In this document: piece after piece, positions 25,373-31,068 of the stretch
How the letters are laid out: each line of letters opens with the position of its first letter
Numbering within the stretch: position 1 is the stretch's first letter
Source: an uncultured Muribaculaceae bacterium
GTDB taxonomy: Bacteria > Bacteroidota > Bacteroidia > Bacteroidales > Muribaculaceae
Direction of reading: 5' to 3'
Assembly (NCBI GenBank): GCA_904502025.1
Contig: CAJGDJ010000024.1
Span: forward strand, 1 to 31,068
Length of the DNA stretch: 31,068 bases
The notes under the pieces: generated by a model
Told to the model about the DNA's origin: nothing
Seen by the model: the letters and a program-made list of their open reading frames with translations, nothing else
Database searches by the model: none
Translations under genes and position numbers: made by a program

Positions 25373-25416
25373 GCAAATATTCTATTTATTGATAATAATA
25401 TAAAACAATTATAACA

Positions 25417-28400
25417 ATGTCATTTACAAGTTTTTTAAGCAAGCTCTTTGGCAATAAATCGCAACGCGACCTTAAAGAAATAATGCCTATCGTTAATAAG
25501 ATTAAGGCATTAGGTCCTGACATGGAGCGACTATCAAACGACGAGCTTCGCGACACGATCACACAAGTGCGTCAATCTATAGCCGACAGCACAGCTTCTC
25601 TTGAAAATTCTAATAAAGAATTACGTGCAAAAGTTGAAGAATTACCGTTCGATGAACGTCAACCAATTTGGGACGAAATCGATAACAATGAGAAGAAAAT
25701 TCTCGACATCATCGAAGACCAACTCAATGAACATCTTCCCACTGTATTTGCTGCAATAAAAGAGACTGCAGCTCGCTTTGCTCAAAACGAAACAGTAGAA
25801 GTTACAGCCACCCAACTCGACCGCGACCTCGCTGCCGAAGGTCGTGATTTCGTTTCAATTGAAGGAGACAAAGCTATTTGGAAAAATCATTGGATTGCCG
25901 GTGGCAATGAAATAAAATGGGACATGATTCACTATGATGTCCAACTCATTGGTGGCATCGTGCTTCATCAAGGTAAAATTGCCGAAATGGCAACAGGTGA
26001 AGGTAAAACTCTCGTAGCAACACTCCCCGTGTTCCTTCGCTCATTATCAAAACGAGGTGTTCACGTTGTAACTGTCAACGATTACTTGTCAAAACGCGAC
26101 TCAGAATGGATGGGTCCATTATATATGTTCCACGGTTCGACTGTTGATTGTATCGACAAACATGAACCAAACTCTGATGAACGTCGTGATGCATATAACT
26201 GCGACATCACATTTGGTACAAACAACGAGTTTGGCTTCGACTATCTTCGCGACAACATGGCTATGACAGCTCAAGACATGGTGCAACGCAAGCACTATTA
26301 TGCCATTGTCGATGAGGTTGACTCGGTGCTTATTGACGATGCTCGTACTCCTTTGATTATCTCAGGTCCGGTTCCTAAAGGCGACGACCAAATGTTTAAC
26401 GATTATCGTTCAAATGTTGAAAAAGTAGTGCAAGCACAACGTCGTCTTGTTACTCAACTTCTCAGCGATGCAAAAGCTAAAATCGCCTCTGACGACAAAG
26501 AAACTCGCAAAGAAGGAGCAATCTTATTGTTCCGAGCGTTCAAAGGTCTCCCCAAAAATGGTGCTCTCATCAAGTTCTTGAGCCAAGAAGGAATGAAAAA
26601 CCTTTTGCTCGAGACCGAAGCATATTATTTGCAAGACAATAGCCGTGAAATGCCATTCATTACCGACCCCCTTTATTTTGTTATCGATGAAAAAAATCGT
26701 AGCGTAGAGCTTACTGATAAAGGTATCGACGAATTGACCGGCAAAAGCAATGACCCACAATTCTTTGTGTTACCCGATATTGCATCTCAACTTTCAGAGC
26801 TTGAACATATCACCGACCTTGCTGAGAAACAACAACGCAAAGACGATTTGATGCAAAACTATGCAATCAAGGCCGAACGCGTTCACACCGTATCTCAACT
26901 TCTCAAAGCCTATACACTCTTTGAGAAAGATGTGGAATACGTTATCGACGATAACAAAATCAAGATCGTTGACGAGCAGACCGGTCGCATCATGGAAGGT
27001 CGTCGTTATAGCGATGGTCTTCACCAAGCAATTGAAGCTAAAGAAGGCGTAAAAGTTGAAGCGGCAACACAAACTTTTGCAACAATCACATTGCAAAACT
27101 ACTTCCGCATGTACCACAAACTTGCAGGTATGACCGGTACTGCCGAAACAGAAGCCGGTGAGTTGTGGGACATTTACAAACTCGACGTTGTTACAATCCC
27201 AACAAACCGTCCAATAGCACGTTTCGACCTCAACGACCGTGTATATAAAACAAAGAAAGAAAAATATGCTGCTGTAATAGAAGAGATTGTTCGACTTAAA
27301 AACGAAGGACGCCCGGTATTGGTGGGTACTACCTCGGTAGAAATCTCTGAATTACTCAAACGAATGCTCGACATGCGTCATATCCCTTGTCAAGTGCTTA
27401 ACGCCAAACTTCACCAAAAAGAAGCCGAAGTTGTTGCTCTTGCAGGGAAATCCGGAGCTGTTACCATCGCAACCAACATGGCCGGGCGTGGTACTGACAT
27501 CAAGCTACCACAAGAAGTAAAAGATGCCGGAGGTCTTGCTATTATCGGTACTGAACGTCATGAATCTCGACGCGTTGACCGTCAGTTACGTGGTCGTTCA
27601 GGACGTCAAGGCGACCCAGGGTCTTCTGTATTCTATGTATCATTTGAAGATCAATTGATGCGTTTGTTTGCTACCGACCGTGTAATGAAGATGCTCGACA
27701 CTCTCGGATTAAAAGAGGGTGAAATGATTGAAGCTAAAATGGTTACCAAAGCAATCGAAAATGCTCAAAAACGAGTAGAAGAAAACAACTTTGGTATCCG
27801 TAAACGCTTGCTCGAATATGACGACGTAATGAACAAGCAACGCACATATATCTATAACCGCCGCCACCACGCTTTGCTTGGAGAACGTGTAGGTATCGAC
27901 ATTGCCAACATGCTCTACGACACTATCGAGAACCTTGTAAACACTCATGAAGCACCAAACTTCTACGAAGATTTGAAACTTGATGTGTTTAAGGTATTAA
28001 CTATCGAAGTGCCATTTACCGAGCAAGAATATAAATCACTCGGCAAACAAGAACTCATTAATCGCTTATATCAAGCTGCCAACGAAGCCCTCAATCGCAA
28101 GAGCCAACGCATCATCGAAGTTGCTCAACCTGTGATTAAAGATTGGGTCGAAAATCGCAATGCACAAGGTAAAATTATGGTACCGATTACCGATGGCAAA
28201 CGCATTTTCAATCTTCGCGTAGATATTACCGATGCTTATAACAGCGATTGTAAAGCTATCGTTAAAGAATGGCATAAGGCTCTCATGCTCGTAACCATTG
28301 ATGAATTGTGGAAAGAACACCTTCGTGAGCTTGACCAATTGCGTCAATCGGTTCAAAATGCGTCATACGAGCAAAAAGACCCATTGGTAATCTATAAAGT

Positions 28401-28758
28401 TGAGTCGTTCCACTTATTTGAAAATATGCTCAACAACCTCAACGTAAAAGCCATGTCGGCATTATTGCGTGGACAAATCTTCATTCAACAACGCGAAACT
28501 ACGAACGAAGGGCAACAGCAACCACGTCAACCCGAGGTTAAACAAGCCATGCCTGAGCGTCGCAACGACTACTCGCAATATCGTGCATCGAAAGAGGATC
28601 TTCCCGGCGAATCTGCTCAACGTGCAGCTGCATCGGCACACCAAGGCGAACGTCCACGTCCTCAACCGGTAGTTGCCGGTCCTAAGATTGGACGTAACGA
28701 CCCATGTCCTTGTGGTAGTGGTAAAAAATTCAAAGCATGCCATGGTAAAAACGCATAA
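25417..28758 (+). CDS. secA: Preprotein translocase ATPase SecA
   Basis: SecA drives unfolded secretory proteins through SecYEG using ATP. The 1113-residue protein has Walker A ATGEGKT at 192-198, the DEAD-like VDEVDSVLIDDARTPLIISG, the preprotein cross-linking region, motif GRGTDIKLP, and HESRRVDRQLRGRSGRQGD. The C-terminus carries the zinc motif Cys1097-x-Cys1099-x8-Cys1108-His1109, which binds SecB and lipid in other bacteria. It is about 200 residues longer than E. coli SecA owing to N-terminal and NBD1 inserts, normal for Bacteroidota. A Gln/Pro/Arg-rich linker precedes the zinc motif. It has its own promoter and a strong terminator. Confidence 0.98.
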   Translation: MSFTSFLSKLFGNKSQRDLKEIMPIVNKIKALGPDMERLSNDELRDTITQVRQSIADSTASLENSNKELRAKVEELPFDERQPIWDEIDNNEKKILDIIEDQLNEHLPTVFAAIKETAARFAQNETVEVTATQLDRDLAAEGRDFVSIEGDKAIWKNHWIAGGNEIKWDMIHYDVQLIGGIVLHQGKIAEMATGEGKTLVATLPVFLRSLSKRGVHVVTVNDYLSKRDSEWMGPLYMFHGSTVDCIDKHEPNSDERRDAYNCDITFGTNNEFGFDYLRDNMAMTAQDMVQRKHYYAIVDEVDSVLIDDARTPLIISGPVPKGDDQMFNDYRSNVEKVVQAQRRLVTQLLSDAKAKIASDDKETRKEGAILLFRAFKGLPKNGALIKFLSQEGMKNLLLETEAYYLQDNSREMPFITDPLYFVIDEKNRSVELTDKGIDELTGKSNDPQFFVLPDIASQLSELEHITDLAEKQQRKDDLMQNYAIKAERVHTVSQLLKAYTLFEKDVEYVIDDNKIKIVDEQTGRIMEGRRYSDGLHQAIEAKEGVKVEAATQTFATITLQNYFRMYHKLAGMTGTAETEAGELWDIYKLDVVTIPTNRPIARFDLNDRVYKTKKEKYAAVIEEIVRLKNEGRPVLVGTTSVEISELLKRMLDMRHIPCQVLNAKLHQKEAEVVALAGKSGAVTIATNMAGRGTDIKLPQEVKDAGGLAIIGTERHESRRVDRQLRGRSGRQGDPGSSVFYVSFEDQLMRLFATDRVMKMLDTLGLKEGEMIEAKMVTKAIENAQKRVEENNFGIRKRLLEYDDVMNKQRTYIYNRRHHALLGERVGIDIANMLYDTIENLVNTHEAPNFYEDLKLDVFKVLTIEVPFTEQEYKSLGKQELINRLYQAANEALNRKSQRIIEVAQPVIKDWVENRNAQGKIMVPITDGKRIFNLRVDITDAYNSDCKAIVKEWHKALMLVTIDELWKEHLRELDQLRQSVQNASYEQKDPLVIYKVESFHLFENMLNNLNVKAMSALLRGQIFIQQRETTNEGQQQPRQPEVKQAMPERRNDYSQYRASKEDLPGESAQRAAASAHQGERPRPQPVVAGPKIGRNDPCPCGSGKKFKACHGKNA

Positions 28759-28777
28759 CATATAAATTCAATGGTTA

Positions 28778-28812
28778 AATGCCGGATCAAATCTGATTCG
28801 GCATTTTTTTCT
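28778..28812 (+). terminator. Intrinsic terminator of secA
   Basis: AATGCCG-GATCA pairs with TGATT-CGGCATT (one G-U) around AATC, giving a 12-bp stem, followed by seven T. A strong terminator 20 nt after the stop. Confidence 0.9.
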
Positions 28813-28844
28813 AACCAAGACTACTTTGTTTCATCTATTTTCAC

Positions 28845-28852
28845 TAACTTTG
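28845..28852 (+). promoter_or_regulatory. -7 box abutting the DUF59 start codon
   Basis: TAACTTTG ends 6 nt before the ATG at 28859, again predicting a leaderless or nearly leaderless mRNA. A -33 element at normal spacing is not clear. Confidence 0.5.
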
Positions 28853-28858
28853 TATATT

Positions 28859-29179
28859 ATGACAGCAGAAGAAAAATTGCATATTGAAGAAAAGGTCGTA
28901 GAGATGATTAAAACCGTCTATGACCCTGAAATTCCTATTGATGTATATAGTCTCGGTTTGATTTATAAAATTGACCTTGCCGATGATGGTGCATTAAACA
29001 TTGACATGACACTAACTGCTCCCAACTGCCCGGCAGCCGACTTTATCGTTGACGACATGCGTATGAAAGTTGAGAGTGTCGAAGGCGTTACAAGCGTCAA
29101 CATTAACATCGTTTTTGAACCCGAGTGGAACAAAGATATGATGACCGAGGAGGCTAAACTCGAACTTGGTTTTCTATAA
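28859..29179 (+). CDS. MIP18/DUF59 family iron-sulfur assembly factor (SufT/PaaD-like)
   Basis: A 106-residue protein, the normal size of a single MIP18 (DUF59) domain. IKTVYDPEIPIDVYSLGLIY is the family signature, and MTLTAPNCPAADFI holds the conserved Cys that is thought to handle iron-sulfur clusters. The C-terminus has the PEWNKDMMTEEAKLELGF ending common to stand-alone members. Such proteins aid cluster delivery to cytoplasmic enzymes. The ATG at 28859 is preferred over an upstream ATG at 28826, which lies before the promoter box. lpxH starts 16 nt downstream and is probably co-transcribed. No suf genes are in view. Confidence 0.92.
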   Translation: MTAEEKLHIEEKVVEMIKTVYDPEIPIDVYSLGLIYKIDLADDGALNIDMTLTAPNCPAADFIVDDMRMKVESVEGVTSVNINIVFEPEWNKDMMTEEAKLELGFL

Positions 29180-29195
29180 TTTTAATTCCAAGCCC

Positions 29196-29954
29196 ATGTC
29201 CCAACGCAATAAGACATACTTTATTTCTGACCTCCATCTTGGTGCTTCATATTTTGAAAATCCATTGGAGCAAGAGCGTCGCGTGGTGCGTTGGTTAAAC
29301 TCCATCAAAGATTCAGCCAAAGCAATATATCTACTTGGAGATATATTAGACTATTGGTATGAATATCGCAATGTTGTTCCTCGAGGATTTACTCGTTTTT
29401 TGGGCACACTTGCCACTCTTGCCGATGATGGAATTGAGATTCGTTGGTATATCGGGAACCACGACATTTGGATTTTTGACTACCTCCCAAATGAAATCGG
29501 CATGACCGTAGTTGACGGATACGAGGTAAAAGAAATTGATGGTCATAGATTCTTTTTGTCTCATGGCGATGGCATAGGAAGTCTCAAGCCCGGTTTCAAA
29601 TTCATTCGTTGGGTGTTCCGCAACAAGATATGCCAAAAACTCTTCTCCGGCATTCACCCTCGTTGGACTATTCCATTTGCCCATGGTTGGTCATCGCACA
29701 GTCGCAGTTCGTCAAATGAGCCACTCTCATTTCAAGGAGAAGACAAAGAACCATTCATTGCATTTGCCCGCAATTGGAACAAGCAACATAGCAACGACCC
29801 AATTGAATGCTTCATTTTTGGTCATCGACACATTTTGCTCAATTATGAAATTGACAATGATTCTCGAGTTGTGATTCTTGGCGACTGGATTAATCAATTC
29901 TCATACGCCGTATTTGATGGCAAAAAACTCTCACTCGACACATTTAAGGAATAA
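29196..29954 (+). CDS. lpxH: UDP-2,3-diacylglucosamine diphosphatase
   Basis: LpxH hydrolyses UDP-2,3-diacylglucosamine to lipid X and UMP, the fourth step of lipid A synthesis, at the inner face of the cytoplasmic membrane. From the ATG at 29196 the protein has 252 residues (a TTG at 29166 would overlap the previous gene). It shows the full calcineurin-like metal set: Asp12-x-His14 in FISDLHLG, GD at 48-49 in LLGDILDYW, GNHD at 87-90, the His of LSHGDG at 121-126, and GHRH at 209-212. Arg/Trp-rich surface segments (KFIRWVFRNKICQKL) suit binding to the membrane. It is the second gene of a pair with the DUF59 protein. Confidence 0.93.
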   Translation: MSQRNKTYFISDLHLGASYFENPLEQERRVVRWLNSIKDSAKAIYLLGDILDYWYEYRNVVPRGFTRFLGTLATLADDGIEIRWYIGNHDIWIFDYLPNEIGMTVVDGYEVKEIDGHRFFLSHGDGIGSLKPGFKFIRWVFRNKICQKLFSGIHPRWTIPFAHGWSSHSRSSSNEPLSFQGEDKEPFIAFARNWNKQHSNDPIECFIFGHRHILLNYEIDNDSRVVILGDWINQFSYAVFDGKKLSLDTFKE

Positions 29955-30045
29955 TATACTCCTTGCAAACGTCGTATTTCTCGACGCAAAAGCCAAACAT
30001 GTTTAACAACATATCTTTTTATTTGCACGGTCAAGAAAAAATCAA

Positions 30046-30053
30046 GACCTTTG
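30046..30053 (+). promoter_or_regulatory. Promoter of the candidate small RNA
   Basis: GACCTTTG (one mismatch to TAnnTTTG) with TTTG at 30022-30025, 20 nt upstream. The spacing is that expected for Bacteroidota. Confidence 0.45.
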
Positions 30054-30057
30054 CAAT

Positions 30058-30148
30058 ACAAACCTAAAACAATCTTTTTTACCTTAGAAATTATACCTAT
30101 TGAAAATCATAAGAACAAGTCCACCGTGAAGTGGGCTTGTTTTTATTT
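30058..30148 (+). ncRNA. Candidate small RNA of about 90 nt
   Basis: A -33/-7 promoter at 30022-30053 is followed about 60 nt later by a strong intrinsic terminator, with no ORF between. The body is A-rich and little structured before the terminator hairpin. This promoter-short body-terminator layout is typical of bacterial sRNAs. It matches no family known to me; tmRNA, 6S and SRP features are absent. The terminator could instead serve lpxH read-through. Confidence 0.4.
30116..30148 (+). terminator. Intrinsic terminator upstream of the MITE-like element
   Basis: CAAGTCCAC (30116-30124) pairs with GTGGGCTTG (30131-30139) through nine pairs with one G-U. The loop is CGTGAA, followed by TTTTTATTTT. 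The T-tract is also the left copy of the direct repeat flanking the element. Confidence 0.8.
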
Positions 30149-30526
30149 TATTGCTGTCCGGGAAACGTCGGTAGTGCATCCAAAAGAGGGTTCAGTTGCT
30201 GAATTTATGCGGTTGAGATTTATTGTTGTAAATTACAAGCCCCATAGAGTGAAGAACAATGGCATTCCCGAAGGTAATGCTTAGTATGTAGCCGTGCATA
30301 GGCTCGAAGAGGCTATGCACGGAATGGGATTTGTATTGAATAGAATCTGGAAGATTCGTTATTTGAAACCATTAAGGTTTCTTTCAGAAACTAATTCTTG
30401 CTAATACATTACCGGGCTTATCCACTACGTGGCTAAACCCGGCTACGAATAATCAACCCCTTTGGGGTTGCCTATGCCCTTGAAAAAATTGGTCTAATGG
30501 TCAAAAAATTTTATCGGACACCAATA
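30149..30526. mobile_element. MITE-like element with terminal inverted repeats and a 9-bp flanking duplication
   Basis: The left end TATTGCTGTCCGGGAAA and the right end read in reverse complement, TATTGGTGTCCGATAAA, match at 14 of 17 positions. The sequence is flanked on both sides by TTTTTATTT (30140-30148 and 30527-30535), as expected for a 9-bp target duplication, although the AT-rich sequence weakens this. The 378 bp inside encodes no transposase, so it would be a non-autonomous element moved by a related transposase elsewhere. IS4-type elements make duplications of this size, but the family is not established. It contains at least six hairpins (30262-30470). Confidence 0.55.
30262..30470. 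repeat. Array of six hairpins inside the MITE-like element
   Basis: Consecutive stems are: GCATTCCC/GGTAATGC (30262-30280, one mismatch); CCGTGCATAG/CTATGCACGG (30292-30322); GAATCT/AGATTC (30343-30357); GAAACC/GGTTTC (30365-30381); CCGGG...CCAC-TAC-GTGG...CCCGG (30412-30442); and CAACCCC-TTT-GGGGTTG (30454-30470). Short loops and regular spacing point to a selected RNA or single-stranded DNA fold. Confidence 0.65.
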
Positions 30527-30586
30527 TTTTTATTTACCCCCTTTCGCTTCGCTTCAAATTCAATCTAACGTTGAGTCAAATGGGAG

Positions 30587-30594
30587 CAAAGTTA
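30587..30594 (-). promoter_or_regulatory. Minus-strand -7 box reading into the hairpin element
   Basis: TAACTTTG on the minus strand points leftward, through the hairpin array, where there is no gene. The -33 element is poor. It could drive a non-coding transcript or be chance. Confidence 0.3.
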
Positions 30595-30707
30595 GCAAAT
30601 GAACGATACTCTTCACTCTCATTTTCTCTTTGCAAAAAAATAGCAACAATTCTTTTTTGAATTATTGCTATCGTATCATATATTCGTATTATTATAGATT
30701 TGTCTTA

Positions 30708-31068
30708 TCACGATTTTTTCTTTGAGCGTGATTTGCTCTTTGATTTAGCATTTGCTGTCGCTTTACTTTTATAGCGTTTTGATTTGCTATTTTTTGAAGC
30801 TACCGATTTTTTTGATTTAGACTTAGATTTAGAATATTTCTTTGATTTCTTATTTGCCTTTGATTTATATGACTTTTTAGCATAAGCTTTTTGTGCAGCC
30901 GCTGGCGAATAGTTGCGAGAGTTTTGATAAGTTGTTTTGTTGAAAGTAAACACATCGCTATGCACTGTAGCATTTTCAAAGTCGATAATCGCTGCAGGAT
31001 TGATTGCTACACCGAGATAACGAGTTTCAAAGTGAAGGTGTGCACCAAAACTACGACCAGTGTTACCA
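30708..31068 (-). CDS. M23 (LytM-type) peptidase, C-terminal part (cut by right edge)
   Basis: Reading the minus strand from 31067 gives GNTGRSFGAHLHFETRYLG, the final conserved block of M23 metalloendopeptidases, with the catalytic/zinc His-x-His in HLHFE. VAINPAAIIDF then closes the domain. Such enzymes cut peptidoglycan cross-bridges or act as regulators of amidases in the periplasm. The last 60 or so residues are an unusual low-complexity tail of Lys, Ser, Tyr, Arg and Ala (for example KSKANKKSKKYSKSKSKSKK) ending RSKKKS. The tail is strongly basic, so it may bind anionic cell-wall or surface polymers; this is inference. The N-terminal part lies beyond the window. Confidence 0.88.
   Translation of the reverse strand, partial: GNTGRSFGAHLHFETRYLGVAINPAAIIDFENATVHSDVFTFNKTTYQNSRNYSPAAAQKAYAKKSYKSKANKKSKKYSKSKSKSKKSVASKNSKSKRYKSKATANAKSKSKSRSKKKS

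Larger units (their letters stand above)
29955..30707. other. 753-bp gene-free region between lpxH and the M23 peptidase
   Basis: No supported protein gene. From left to right it holds a small CGTCG/CGACG hairpin (29971-29987), a promoter-terminator pair that may define a small RNA (30022-30148), a 378-bp MITE-like element (30149-30526), and a minus-strand TAACTTTG box (30587-30594). The region ends in AT-rich sequence past the stop of the M23 gene. A frame at 30051-30284 runs across the terminator and is not considered a gene. Confidence 0.6.

Noticed and set aside
30051..30284. 77-residue plus-strand frame downstream of lpxH
   Set aside because: It runs through a strong terminator and the inverted-repeat end of the MITE-like element. 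Its composition looks like translated non-coding repeat.

Overview
The window is chromosomal DNA of a Bacteroidota bacterium, most likely order Bacteroidales (a gut Muribaculaceae- or Bacteroides-like lineage). The evidence is repeated TAnnTTTG (-7) promoter boxes in front of genes and no visible purine-rich ribosome binding sites. Other support comes from surface lipoproteins with an acidic patch after the lipid Cys, a long SecA (1113 aa) with a C-terminal zinc motif, a DUF4105 protein, and overall AT-richness. The genus cannot be fixed from sequence reading alone.

Layout. 1-1109 (-): 5' end of carB, running off the left edge. 1110-5870: an accessory island. It holds an AccI-like restriction endonuclease (4277-5365, -) followed 4 nt later by an NPPY-type adenine methyltransferase (2161-4272, -). 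Past the methyltransferase stop, the same strand still encodes a recognisable DUF4268-like C-terminal domain broken by two frameshifts and a stop, then a small Cys-rich ORF with an internal amber codon. 5980-8224 (+): ahpC and ahpF, the peroxide-detoxifying pair, separated by a hairpin. 8376-14219 (+): two tandem GLUG-repeat surface lipoproteins; the first carries a roughly 230-residue helical insert with a hydrophobic Gly/Ala-rich hairpin. 14388-16258 (+): an RSH (SpoT/RelA) protein with an intact HD hydrolase and an apparently degenerate synthetase. 16385-16834 (-): a small PD-(D/E)xK-like protein. 17284-18201 (+): metA with Glu111, predicting acetyl-CoA use. 18250-19365 (-): a secreted C1 peptidase, convergent with metA through a shared palindromic terminator. 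19472-21316 (+): a U32 protein. 21438-25267 (+): an operon of galE, DUF4105 and an alkaline-phosphatase-fold protein lacking its metal ligands. 25417-28758 (+): secA. 28859-29954 (+): a DUF59/MIP18 protein and lpxH. 29955-30707: no gene, but a candidate small RNA and a 378-bp element with terminal inverted repeats and a 9-bp direct flank, filled with six hairpins. 30708-31068 (-): 3' end of an M23 peptidase with a very basic Lys/Ser tail.

Most genes are housekeeping (pyrimidine/arginine synthesis, peroxide defence, methionine, protein export, lipid A). The most unusual parts are the decaying restriction locus, the GLUG lipoprotein pair with its membrane-active-looking insert, the metal-less phosphatase-fold protein, and the MITE-like hairpin element that seems to have inserted into the U-tract of a terminator.
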